NCBI GenBank assembly: GCA_948146395.1
Contig: OX411543.1
Location: 34,801,058-34,865,057 of the forward strand
DNA from: Fragum whitleyi
Lineage: Eukaryota > Mollusca > Bivalvia > Cardiida > Cardiidae
Direction of reading: 5' to 3'
DNA: 64,000 nucleotides
The position numbers and the translations under genes were made by a program. The stretch's first letter is position 1, and every line of letters begins with the position of its first letter. The notes beneath the pieces are model-generated. The model made no database searches, was not told the DNA's origin, and saw nothing but the letters and a program-made list of their open reading frames with translations. Below, piece by piece: positions 42,292 to 52,744 of the stretch.

Positions 42292-42440
42292 TGTCTCTGT
42301 GCCCTTACTTTCCTTGTCATTTGTCTCTGTTCCCTTACTTTCCTAGTTATTTGTCTCTATTCCCTTACTTTCCTAGTTATTTGTCTCTTTTCCCTTACTT
42401 TCCTAGTTATTTGTCTCTATTCCCTTACTTTCCGAGCAAT
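42292..42440 (+). repeat. 30-base minisatellite, five units
   Basis: Units of TTCCCTTACTTTCC-centred 30-mers with few differences. The unit is a multiple of three, so an open frame (SLFPYFPSYL repeated) crosses it; no evidence that it is translated. Confidence 0.85.
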
Positions 42441-42693
42441 TATCATCAATGAAACATGATTCGAAAAAAATCAAACATTTCTATGAATAATCGATTTTGT
42501 ACTTAAGTGTATTTTTTCCTCAAATTTTTAATTGCAAATAATTTCTGGTTTGTAACTGCAATGATATTCAAATTTCTTATTGATGGAAGCGACTATTGTC
42601 TTTTTCAACCATAATGCAGAAATAATATTACTTGCTCTAACGGGATTTCAACCCATGCGGACACAGAAATGTCGCCTAGCTGTAAATTGTGTT

Positions 42694-42725
42694 GTCTCGG
42701 TAGCGCAGTGGTTAAGGACCTTGTG
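42694..42725 (+). mobile_element. tRNA-derived SINE fragment
   Basis: TCGGTAGCGCAGTGGTTAAG is an A-box-like tRNA 5' part; no B box follows. Confidence 0.4.
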
Positions 42726-42967
42726 AAATCAGAAAAAATCGTATTAAGTTTTCTCAAGGAATTTACAATTATACAATATTATCCTACGATGACGAATGTG
42801 TGGCTTTGAATTTTATACCGTCGATATGTGTCTGAAATTAATTTGGCGAAGTTCTAGATCTTTGAATTTCTAGGGTCTGTTTAACTTAACATCTCCGATC
42901 ATTATTTGCGTATGCCAAAATCTTAAGTTGTAAAGTAGTAACTGAATATGAAATTCCGCCATGCATC

Positions 42968-43008
42968 ATCTCATTGGAATCGTCTTCAAAAGACGATTCC
43001 GATGAGAT
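42968..43008. repeat. Hairpin
   Basis: ATCTCATTGGAATCGTCTT pairs with AGACGATTCCGATGAGAT around a CAAA loop. Flanks CCGCCATGCATC and TGCAAGGCAG are also partly inverted. Confidence 0.7.
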
Positions 43009-43024
43009 ATTGCAAGGCAGAATC

Positions 43025-43787
43025 TAACAATGAATGAAAACACTAGGTACGATTTGTGATTTGACTTACGATTAACTTTTTCGTAGGAAGTTTATTTAAA
43101 CGGTCCAAAGCTGTATGACACGCCATAATAATGGCCCGGAACGCAAGATTGGTCGACAGAAGAAGCGGCATAAACAAACAATACGTATTCTTTCTTTTTT
43201 CCAAATGAACATGCATGATGGATTTATCTTTATAAACCAACAGTTATAAACAGTTTAGCTCATATGAAAATATAACAGGTTTTTTTGTAATGTCTGTATT
43301 AGCAAGAATGCTTTTCTTGCCTTTTCTTTACTTGAATTCAATATTTATATAACTGTAGCATTGTTCTTTCGCTCCGCCAAATTATTGTCAGATTCTATTC
43401 TCCAGTCAAGGTCAAAGGCAAATGGCGAAATCAATTTTCCAAAATTTGAGAATTGTTTTTTTTTAAAAAAATCACAATTATTCTCCGTTGTGAGAGGTTC
43501 ATGGCCAAACTGAAGGTTAAGATAGTGGTTAAAATTTGAAGGCCCGACAGCAGTTGTCCTGGTAAAACTATCTGGTCTTAACTATCTAATTATGATATAT
43601 TTCGGTTAAGATCCATAGAAAAGGAAAGCTTTTTGGTTCTTTCAAGGAAAAATTACTTTGATCATTTCATATGAAAATTAAAAAAATAAAATCATTTTCT
43701 CGATGCACCCCTCCCCGGACGTATCTTATAAAGAGAAAAAATAGTAAAAAGCACGTTTGCCGACTAGTCCAAGTCAAAAGGTTCAAT
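43025..43787. other. Downstream flank of paralogue A
   Basis: Nothing recognised; no AATAAA on the minus strand close to the stop codon was seen. Confidence 0.35.
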
Positions 43788-44260
43788 TTATCGCGTACAA
43801 ACAACACACGTGAGTTCTACTCCTCTAGTATACGGTGGGTCTGGTAAAGTACCAGCAGGCTCGACAAAGTAAAATAATTCCCCGTTATTACCAGCACCTT
43901 GACCGGGGATTTTCTCGGGATGTTCGTCAACACATTTCATGTTAGATCGCTGGTGAGTGTGATGGTCCGTCATCAAATACCCAGAATACTCTTTGGTCCA
44001 ACCACTGTAGCATTCCATCCGGGCAGGTATCATCAAAATGGCGGACTTTCCTGTCACCTCACATACAGCACAAGGAACGTCTTCGTCGCCCATTGGTTGA
44101 CCGAATATAGCTTGTGTCTGGTCGTCACGCTCATATTCCACATTATAAATATACGTTCCCGATTGACTGCCGTCGTGTTTCCCGTGTTGGGGATCCTTTG
44201 GTAAGCATATTGTATGTGATGGGCCTCCAGAATGTGAATAATGGCTTCCACTTGCATAGC
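43788..44260 (-). CDS. Paralogue A exon 3: C4-like domain and stop
   Basis: Begins GYASGSHYSHSGGPSHTICL, then DVPCAVCEVTGKSAILMIPA, WTKEYSGYLM, KCVDEHPEKIPGQG and ELTCVVCTR followed by TAA. Length 473 bases, the same as its paralogue. Acceptor ATACTTTCAG; a MITE end lies about 14 bases upstream on the coding strand. Confidence 0.88.
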
Positions 44261-46708
44261 CTGAAAGTATCATTTGAGCATGTGCGTGACATTTCCAACA
44301 ATTTGAAATGTTGGTGAGGTTCAAACATTGAGAGGCATAGACAGCCACATTATGTAAATATAAAAGTAAAGATACTTTGAGACATTATCTATCTACAAAG
44401 CGCATATTGAAGACTCTGATAAGACTGTGCGGATGCACAGGCGAGTTAGAGTCTTTGCTTTGCGCATATTTGAAATTGTTGGAAACCTCATGCACTGGCT
44501 CTTTTATCATTATTTATTTCATCCACATCGATGAAATAATCTAAAGACAATGTCCCGTATTGTATGCTTGTATTACAATGAACAGTAACATCGTGAAATC
44601 GACATTCACCTCGATCCAAACCACTCTAAATCGCTCCACCAGTGCCCCATTCAATTCATTGCATTCACACAACCCAATCACATAAAAAGTCCCCGAAATT
44701 GTTCAAAATGGTGAAAAACGATTAACATTTTATTGGTATTATCAAAGATCAAAGGCTATTTTATAATCTAGTGTAAATTTTAAAGCGTTTGATCCATGAT
44801 GACAGACTAACAGAAAAGTACGGGTTTTTTTTAAAGGGCAGTAAAAACATCGCTAGGACGAAATTCGCGCCATTGGATTTCCTCCCTTGAGTTTCACTCA
44901 ATACTCTTCGCAGTCATTCAATTTCACTCCAAAATTATTAAATGAAAGACCACTCACCTTGTCAATTTCACGATGTTTATAAACTGTATTCATACAGTGT
45001 GATTATGTTATAAGTTTCACACCTCCATGAAATCAACAAATACTCACTTCATATTTTAAATGAAGTCTTTATTTAGATTGGAAGTACAATGCTGATCTCC
45101 GATTATTTTCTTTTAATTCAAGCACTTCGTAAGCTTTTGAAAAATTTGATGAATTCATTGAGGTATGAAACTGGAAACCTAATCACATTGTATGACTAAT
45201 CGGAGAGGATTCATACATGATTGTGATTAGGTTTTTAGTTGCATACCTCAATGAATTCAACAAATATTCTGTTCACATCTTAGATTTTAATATTCTGTGT
45301 AGAAAAATTAAAATTCTGTAGTTTGAGACAGATTTGGAGGGAACTACTTTTTTTGAAAGCTACCCTTTGATGCTTTCGATATTTTCCTTGTGTATGCAAA
45401 GTTTTGGAAGACATTATAGACTTGAATACACCAACACATACTTACGTGCAGTCTTACTTTAGTCGACACATAGATGCTTTCTTCTAAAAAATGTAATAAA
45501 CCGGGGCCAGGTAAATTGAAATGCCCCAAAATAGACATTTTAGTATAACAAAAACTGATCAAAATTTTAATGCGGCGGGTAAAGGGTAATATTGTTTTCA
45601 ATTACGCATTGTCTGCGTATGGTCACAGAAATGTTATGTGTAGGTACATTCTATGTTCCTTAACTGCACAAAATGACGATTGGCTTCAATAGTTTCAAAA
45701 CGAATTCGTGCACATAAACACGCATTCGCACAATTCGGTGGAGAATTGGTTTAAGCAGAAAAATTATACGCATCTTTTACAATTCCCGATGCCTACATTC
45801 ACAATATAACAATTGCTGAAATCTTGATTTAGAGTGAAAAATACGAAGTTCGAACCCAACATGCGCAAATTTTCAAATACCGCACGCAGATATTCCGAGA
45901 ATGGTTGAAGTAGGAGCTCCGGGTAAGGGATGAAGGTAGTCGATCCGTAATAGTTCCGCAACATTTTGACACTCAAGCACTTTTACAGTGTTGACAGAGG
46001 TTTCCTAATGAAAATCATTAGGAAACCTCGGTTAACACTGCTAACGTTCATTACTTTCGAAATGCACTCAAGCACTTTTACAGTGTTGACAGAGGTTTCC
46101 TAATGAAAATAATTAGGAAACCTCGGTTAACACGGCTAAAGTTCATTACTTTCGAAATGTTGAGGAACTATTACGGGTCCAATACCTTTATTAAAAGAAT
46201 CTATTACCTGAATAGATGGTGGTCGTACTGTCAGGACAAGTTGTTCTTCCCCAGCGGATATACGTGACATGCGGATCTAAATGGAGTATAAGATGCTTCA
46301 GTTAAGACCTTCGTGAAATAGACAAGATGAATGATTTTGGAATGATTTGGGAATGCAATTGAATTAGTGGGATGATAGTTTGATAGAAATAATAGGGAGG
46401 TAAACAAATATCGCCAATTTTGTTCAGGATGATCTTAGCGATATGTATTACCTCCCTTTAATAAAGTATGAGCACAAGCTCTATCAATAACCTCATGTTT
46501 TCCTCAAGAAGCAATCAGCTGCTTACAAATTGAAGTTTGTGAGGAAATCGCGATATCTTCTAGGTATAAGTGTTGTGAATGCAGTTATTTGTATTATATC
46601 CTTAGCGAGGAGCATTTTTGAATGGTTTGAGTGAGTGTCTGGAAAGAATGAATGAATGCATGCATGAATGAATGAATGACTGAATGCATGAACGAATGAA
46701 TGAATGAA

Positions 46709-46739
<31 letters not shown>

Positions 46740-48585
46740 ATAGATAAATAAATTGATTAATTAATTAATTAATTGATTAATTAATTAATTAATTCAATCA
46801 TTCATTCATTCATTCATTCATTCATTCATTCATTAATTAATTCAATGATTCATTAATTAATTAATTAATTAATTAATTAATCCATTCATTCATTCATTCA
46901 TTCATTCATTGTTTCATTCATTCATTCATTCATGCATTCATTCATTCATTAATTCATGCATTCATCCATTCTTTCCAGACATTAAATTCATTCATTCATT
47001 CATTCATTCATTCTTTCCAAACATTAATTAATTTAATGTCTGGAAAGAATGGATAAATGCATGAATGAATGAATGAATGAATGAATGCATGAATGAATGA
47101 ATGAATGAATGAATGAATGAATGAATAAATAAATGAATGAATGAATGAATGAATGAATGAATGAATGAATGAATGAATGAATGAATGAATGAATTGGGCA
47201 CTGAACGAGCGAATTAGAATTATTTGATTGAGATGAATGTCAATTTCACGATGTTTCTTACTGTATAAGTCATACTAGGTTTCATAAAAAAAAGTGTGCA
47301 CTTTCACTTTTTGCATTTTTCTTGATTTTCATAAAGTTGGAGGAAAATTATGGAGTGAATTTGATACCATACTTTAGGCAAGATCTTTTGTAATTAAAAG
47401 TCAAATCAGATTTGGATAAAGTATCGCATGCTGCATACGCGATCGCATTACTTAATCTGTTGAGATTTGACTTCCTTACAACTTTTTCTTCGGTAAGAGC
47501 TATGTGTTGATGATGCATTAGAGAGTTTAAAAAGCCATTCCAAGCCGTTTACAAACAAGAGTCTTAATTTTTATGCAGACGTTAAGTGTACGTCAACGTT
47601 AGACATTGCTACGTTGTTAGACCAGTAACTTGTCGTTAAATGGTACTTTGGAGTTCTATGACATCTCAATTTGCTTTTTCAAGGACTACAAAACGATGAC
47701 CTCGAATTCTATTGGAATATGGATGCTCAATCAATTTTATTGACGTTCTATATTTGACAAGGTTCGATTTTGGTCAACGACGCTTATTGGTAGTCAAACC
47801 ACGCTGAAGCATCGTGCACAATTGTATTGAAAATGTGATTTTATGTTTAGCAAAGCCACAAACATTCAGCTGAATGAATTTTCAGGGCAATTATACGTCT
47901 AACGCATGATGCACAAGCAAATTATGCAAAATCAAACGTCTCAATTTAGCTGAAAATTTTGCTCATCCCGCGATTTTTGTTATCAAAGGTCGTTTGCACA
48001 TAACTTTTGGATGGCCATTCTACATCACTGTACATTCCATGACGATAGATTGTGTAATTTCAAAGATATTCAAAATTCAAAAGTGCATACTTTCTTTTGG
48101 AACTAAGTGTATTTTGGGGTAAGACGTATTGATTCGTCATATTTCAAAGGGTAAAATTTTATACCCCGTTTTATTTCATTTCAAAAAGAACTTAATAAAG
48201 ATTGTTCACAACAACTAAGTCCATTCGTAGAAAACCTCGGCGATTATACAGAATATACCTGACATGAAAGTGCGCAGACATGAAAGCGTGTTGTTTCGCG
48301 CGTAGGTCTTGTTGGTTTTCTGACGTCAAAATTAACAACGTTCCGGCTAAAGTTTATGTTGGGTATAACCCAATCTAATAAGATCAGATCCACCAATTAA
48401 CCTATCGCTCCGCCCATGCCTGTAACAGAGAGATTGGTTTCGTAGAGATGATTTCAATTCTTCTTCTTCTTCTTCTTCTTCTTCTTCTTCTTCTTCTTCT
48501 TCTTCTTCTTCTTCTTCTTCTTCTTCTTCTTCTTCTTCTTCTTCTTTTTCTTCTTCTTTTTCTTCTTCTTCTTCTTCTTCTTCTT

Positions 48586-48680
<95 letters not shown>

Positions 48681-49279
48681 TACTTCTACTATTACTCTTA
48701 ATCTTCTTTTTCTTTCTCTTCTTCTCACTCTTCTTTTGCTTACTCTTCTTCTTTAAGCTTATGAACCGTTGAACCAACTGAACCCCAATTATTAAAAAAA
48801 TATTCAAAATTACTCTACTACCGTCCGAGGTACTTTCCAGTACGGAAAAGTCCGAGTTATGTTCAGATTACAGAGCACATACCTTTAAAGCGAGCAACAG
48901 ATTCGTTCGTAAACGTGACCAAATCCTCTGATAATCGACCAAATTTCCCTTCGAAGTCAAGAAAAGTTTCAGCTGATTTCTTTATTGTGTCCTCTATACG
49001 TTTGTTCGCATCAACCTTGTAAGAATTCATCTCATTTTTTGTCTGTTCTCTTTCCTTTTTCAGCAGGTTTAGTTCCCTTTCTACCTTTGATGCGATACTC
49101 TTTATTTCTTGTTGCGACTGTCCGATACTGTTGAACATTGTCTCAACTTTGAACTCAAGTCGCACCATCTTTTCAAGTAATTGCTCTTCGAAAGAAAATT
49201 TGTTGCAATGTGGCTCCCCACTGAACACCAACGCGATCCACATGAACACAAAAATACTCATACAAGTAAAATTCTCCAT
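43788..49279 (-). CDS. Secreted coiled-coil protein with short-chain-collagen-C4-like domain (paralogue A)
   Basis: Three exons on the minus strand: 48883-49279, 46208-46276 and 43788-44260, joined in phase 1 at both introns, 312 residues. The N-terminus has a signal peptide, then a Cys-containing motif HCNKFSFEEQLLEKMVRLE and about 80 residues of charged heptad-like helix. The C-terminal 170 residues form a compact Cys-containing domain seen in molluscan proteins annotated short-chain collagen C4-like; no Gly-X-Y repeat is present, so collagen is only a label. A secreted oligomer is inferred. The gene is paralogous to 52745-57512 with identical exon plan. The specific role is unknown. Confidence 0.82.
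44275..44505 (+). mobile_element. Family A MITE next to a C4-like exon
   Basis: GAGCATGTGCGTGACATTTC at the left; TTGTTGGAAACCTCATGCAC at the right; internal GACTCTGATAAGACTGTGCG and GAGTTAGAGTC are inverted. It lies just upstream of exon 3 of the minus-strand gene. Confidence 0.8.
44585..44990 (+). mobile_element. Family B MITE copy
   Basis: AACATCGTGAAATCGACATT ... TTGTCAATTTCACGATGTTT; left arm has CCTCGATCCAAACCACTC. Confidence 0.75.
45144..45266. repeat. Fold-back with arms of about 43 bases
   Basis: ATTTGATGAATTCATTGAGG at the left is inverted at the right as CCTCAATGAATTCAACAAAT; the inner arms GAAACCTAATCAC/GTGATTAGGTTT also pair. Confidence 0.75.
45925..46195. mobile_element. Family C palindromic MITE with duplicated core
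   Basis: The core AGAGGTTTCCTAATGA/TCATTAGGAAACCTC occurs twice as near-identical blocks of about 103 bases (from 45973 and 46072). Outer ends GTAATAGTTCCGCAACATT and GAACTATTACGGGTCC are inverted. Confidence 0.75.
46208..46276 (-). CDS. Paralogue A exon 2: linker into C-terminal domain
   Basis: A 69-base exon encoding PHVTYIRWGRTTCP then STTTIYS. The YIRWGRT.CP motif opens the C4-like domain. Acceptor CATTTAG, donor GTAATA; phase 1 to 1. It sits between two MITEs (45925-46195 and 46298-47262). Confidence 0.85.
46298..47262 (-). mobile_element. Family B MITE expanded by a tetranucleotide tract
   Basis: Left TCGTGAAATAGACAAGATGA, paired centre ATCGCCAATTTTGTTCAGG / TTAGCGATATG, right AATGTCAATTTCACGATGTT. 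Between about 46640 and 47195 the GAATGAATGA motif native to the element has grown into a long tract. Confidence 0.75.
46640..47195. repeat. Compound (ATGA)n/(AATA)n/(TTAA)n/(TTCA)n microsatellite
   Basis: About 550 bases of four-base units that switch from GAAT to AATA, TTAA, TTCA and back to GAAT, so the tract is partly self-complementary. TGTCTGGAAAGAATG and its inverse CATTCTTTCCAGACA recur at the switch points. Confidence 0.9.
47270..48108 (+). mobile_element. Family F element, copy 1
   Basis: About 840 bases with inverted ends AAGTGTGCACTTTC (47292-47305) and AAAGTGCATACTTTCTTTTG (from 48080). Shares CATGCTGCATAC, AGTCAAACCACGCTG and TTGTGTAATTTC with 58095-58920 in inverse. No transposase. 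Confidence 0.75.
48457..48700 (+). repeat. Compound (TTC)n(TAC)n microsatellite
   Basis: About 155 bases of TTC units, then about 70 bases of TAC units, then TTC-rich sequence to about 48745. Lies in intron 1 of paralogue A. Open frames on both strands here are low-complexity artefacts. Confidence 0.95.
48883..49279 (-). CDS. Paralogue A exon 1: signal peptide and coiled coil
   Basis: ATG at 49277-49279 starts MENFTCMSIFVFMWIALVFS, a signal peptide, followed by EPHCNKFSFEEQLLEKMVRL and a Lys/Glu-rich helix to ARFK. Donor GTATGT; 132 codons plus one base. A TATA box lies 72 bases upstream. Confidence 0.82.
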
Positions 49280-49350
49280 TCTTGAAGTTCAAGCCTTGTT
49301 TACACATAGTTCGTTGTAATCAAACTGATAAGCGGAAGCTGTAGGCTTAA

Positions 49351-49358
49351 TATTTATA
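49351..49358 (-). promoter_or_regulatory. TATA box of paralogue A
   Basis: TATAAATA on the minus strand, 72 bases before the ATG. With transcription starting about 30 bases downstream the 5' leader would be about 45 bases. Confidence 0.5.
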
Positions 49359-49753
49359 CCACAGGCTTATAACCCCTCATTCTATTATCTTTCAATAAAT
49401 CGCTAAAATTCTAACTTCGCTGTAGCATAAAGATCAAAAGGACGGTCTGGTCTAAGGTTTCCCCAAAAAGAAACTGAGTAGAGAGCAGACAATATAGGTT
49501 TTGATCATGATGCACGTCTGTGTAGACTGATCCTAGTCTATATTGTACTCCTAGGCTTCGTGTACAGTAACAATTGGCTTTGGACAGCGTGAAAAGGATT
49601 AAGGGCGGTTAGAAGTTTTGACTAGTAAGTATATGCGACCCGTCACGCGAAATCGGTCCATCTGAGAACTCCGTATGATACACATTTCAAAAAAGGATTG
49701 GATCCAGCATAGGTCACTCAGAAAGGTATATTTCGCAAATCATTACTTCTAGT

Positions 49754-50094
49754 TTCAGTCAAACCTGTCTTAAGGTAGGGGAACAGTAATAGTTCCGCAA
49801 CATTTCGGAACTCATGATTTTTCACAATGTTGACCGAGGTTTCCTAATGAAAATCATTAGGAAACCTCGGTAAACACTATTAAAGTGACTACATTCGAAG
49901 CAATGTGGAACTATTACGGGTCCACTACCTTAAGCAAGCACCAAAAGGACATTAAAAAGCACTTGATTAAGACAGGTGCTTGCTTATTACAGGTCATTTT
50001 CAGTGTAAAGGGGTCATTTGGGAACTCCGTGGCCGCTTGCTTTAGACTGGATGCTTTCTGAATACAGGGACCTCTTAGACAGGTTTGACTGTAA
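49754..50094. mobile_element. MITE with CAGTCAAACCTGTC ends, nested
   Basis: CAGTCAAACCTGTCTTAA at the left and TTAGACAGGTTTGACTG at the right. Relatives of its interior occur at 26585-26790. Confidence 0.75.
49770..49930. mobile_element. Family C palindromic MITE, innermost
   Basis: TTAAGGTAGGGGAACAG and GGTCCACTACCTTAA at the borders; core GAGGTTTCCTAATGA/TCATTAGGAAACCTC. TTAA lies at both borders. Confidence 0.8.
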
Positions 50095-50197
50095 TTGAAA
50101 AGATTCGACCCTGGTCAGTCTTCGCAGACAGCGCAGTCTGACTAGGATTGAGACTTTTCTTACTTTCTTGATGGTCCTTTTTTACGTGACGGGTCAC

Positions 50198-50739
50198 ATT
50201 CATTTTCCAATTCATAGTTGATATGCATCATAAATATAATCAAATGCTCGATAAATCTTTCTTCGTTGACGTCCGTCAGCGAAACTTAAAAAAATATGAA
50301 GCGTTTTTATATGTTTAGCAAGGGAAAAAATCAAATCACCGATGTTATTAATTAACCGGGTTTCAATTTCGTGGGAATATCTACAGTTGCTTTCTCACAT
50401 CCGGAAAAAGATGCTGGTAAATATAGCTTATACATTAACAACAAATGACATAAATACGTGTGAGCAAAGTTGATACTTTCATATGCATTCTAAATCGCAC
50501 TTATTGGTCAGAATCTGGTAACTATGCGTCCATGGATAGTTACTGACGACTTTTTAAGTATATTATCAATAAGCTAATGTTCCGACGTAAAATTTGCTGA
50601 ATTATTTTCGAATTTGACAATAAAAGTTTTGTTGGAAAATTTAATCGACAGCAACTGTCTGATTAATGCGTTCATTCACAATTCCGTGTCTTGTCGCCCC
50701 TGAAGAAAAAATGAAAACATCGTGGAATATGAAGAGAGT
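50198..50739. other. Intergenic, nothing recognised
   Basis: No feature recognised between the nested MITEs and the fold-back at 50740. Confidence 0.35.
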
Positions 50740-50857
50740 TAGCCCTGCGTTTAGGATGACAATACGTTGCAAACAGTTTCCCCATTAACGCACACGTGCA
50801 AAGCGAATTATAAATGGCAAACAGTTTGCACCGTTTTGTCATCCTGAACGCAGGCCT
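50740..50857. mobile_element. Family E fold-back
   Basis: CCCTGCGTTTAGGATGACAA and TTGTCATCCTGAACGCAGG are inverted ends; GCAAACAGTTT occurs in both arms. Related to 39904-40031. Confidence 0.75.
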
Positions 50858-50971
50858 AAATTTGATTTGGACTAGTCTAAAATTCTGTTGTGTGTTAATT
50901 GGTCGTTAAACGAAATCTCGACACGCCTCTGTCTATTGACCAAATAGGGAATTTTGGCGTCGTTTCGCACG

Positions 50972-51945
50972 TACGAGGGGTGATCCAGAAGTTCGTTTAA
51001 TAGGCTAATAACTGTCATATTTCTGGCTTGTAATCCTTATAATTTAGTGAATGTGCAGTTTAGTTACTACAAAGATAATAAACGTTATTATTTTTGCAGA
51101 ATCATTTTTACCGGCATAAGAATACGTTACCATAGTAACACATGTATGCTAAGGTGGGGGGAGCGTGCAAAAATATAGAAAATCCGTTAAATAAATATAG
51201 TTTTCTCAAAGTGTTCTGAAACTTAAGTTGAAATTCCTTAAATAAGTGAGACAAAAATAGTAAAGTATGTGTAATATTTTAAAGCCTGTTAAGAGAATTT
51301 TTACTTTGCACAGACAAAATTTAATAATACAGTACATTCGAGGAAAAATGACAAGATGACAGCACCAAAATGTGAATGTCTTTTATCTTTTTGAATTTGT
51401 CATGATCTATGTAATTCACCAACCCAAATATTTAAGATAATTTATAAAAATGATAAAAATGCGCGGAAGAGAACTTTTCATAAAACTATCCCGGATAATT
51501 AAAGAAGGCCATGCTTCATAGGAGGAATTAGAATGGTCTAATAGAGTTTTAACGAACGAACTTGTCCCAAAAGATCTTACATCCGAGTTTCCACTTTACT
51601 AGAAATACCAAGTATATAGAATTTGTTAACAAATTTGATTCCAAATAATATGTAAATAATTTCTGCAAGTTCATGTTTCAGGCAGAGAAAGCATGAGAGT
51701 TGGCGGAGACTAAGTAGAAAAGAGTTAATAACGACGTCGCATTTGACGTTCTAGCTCCCCGCCTTCGTGGGGGGTTTCTGTCTTGATTTATGCACTTTAC
51801 AGCCGCTATTGAACGTAAACCGTTAAAAATTTCCACATTTATTACACAGATGATGAATTAAAATACTGTATAATGTTTAATTTGATAGTTAATTTTTCTG
51901 TAGATTTATAACCTCACTTTACAAACCTTTGGATCAACCCTCGTA
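50972..51945. mobile_element. Mariner-like non-autonomous element
   Basis: TACGAGGGGTGATCCAGAAG and the inverse of ACAAACCTTTGGATCAACCC TCGTA form matching ends about 970 bases apart, with TA at the outermost position. No transposase frame is recognisable inside. A single similar end (TACGAGGGTTGTTCAAATTT) is at 61029. Confidence 0.65.
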
Positions 51946-52128
51946 GATTAAGTCATAATATGACTTTATTATGACATAATTGAATAAGCACACAGAAGGT
52001 CTTAACAACCCATGAGGATATTACAATACAGCATTTTAACAAAGTTTGGAATATGGCGGACATTATACAAAAATATAATGCATTATACTTAACTTGTTCA
52101 ATTATTAATTTTCGGTTCTTTCATCATT

Positions 52129-52172
52129 GTACCAATGTTGTCTATAATTGTACCAATGTTGTCTATAAGTGG
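52129..52172 (+). repeat. Tandem duplication of about 21 bases
   Basis: ATTGTACCAATGTTGTCTAT occurs twice in direct succession. Confidence 0.8.
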
Positions 52173-52329
52173 AATTAGAAAATATATTATACATGTACAT
52201 GTTGAATGGATGATCCAAATCCTACCCTGCTAGTTTATCAAAACTGTAGTTATAACATTTTCATCTCCAAACGACTGTTAGCGTGAAGTCTTACTATTCA
52301 AAGAAAAGTTTGAGTATGTTTTGTATGTT

Positions 52330-52660
52330 TCAATTCGACGGAAAACCAAGAACTCGCGAACACAGACTATAAAGCGACCGGACAGAGATCAAATTTGACC
52401 CTTGGGCTATGACATAACCAAACTTGGTAGAGCTCCACCAAATGATGGTACATACCAAATATGAAAGCTGTCTGCCTTCTTGTTTCAAAGAAAAGGATTT
52501 TAAAAGATCATCCTACCCCCTCCCCCCACGCCAAGTTTCACCAAGAATGTCACGCCGTTTAAGAAGATGTTTAAAGAAATTGTGGACGACGCAAGACCGA
52601 AGACTGATAATGGACATAGGTCGATCACTATAGTTCACCTTGGGCACCTTCTATTTTCTC
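52330..52660 (-). repeat. AGCTCACCTGAG-type element, partial
   Basis: GAGCTCCACCAAATGATGGT, ACCAAATATGAAAGCTGTCT and the end ATAGTTCACCTTGGGCACC resemble the ends of the dispersed element at 23236 and 34660. Confidence 0.45.
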
Positions 52661-52744
52661 ACACCTGTACTTCAAACTTGAAATACGCCTAAGTTATGCA
52701 GTATATCTAAAATTCCAGTTAAAATTCTGGTTGAAGGGATAGTT

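Larger units (their letters stand above)
49635..50197. mobile_element. Family D MITE, complete, with two nested insertions
   Basis: GCGACCCGTCACGCGAAATC at the left is inverted at 50170-50197 (ending ACGTGACGGGTCAC). It contains the element at 49754-50094. Confidence 0.75.

Noticed and set aside
43899..44328. Open frames overlapping exon 3 of paralogue A in other frames
   Set aside because: Shadows of the real minus-strand exon.
48402..48807. Open frames of poly-Leu, poly-Arg and poly-Lys on both strands
   Set aside because: All are translations of the TTC/TAC microsatellite.
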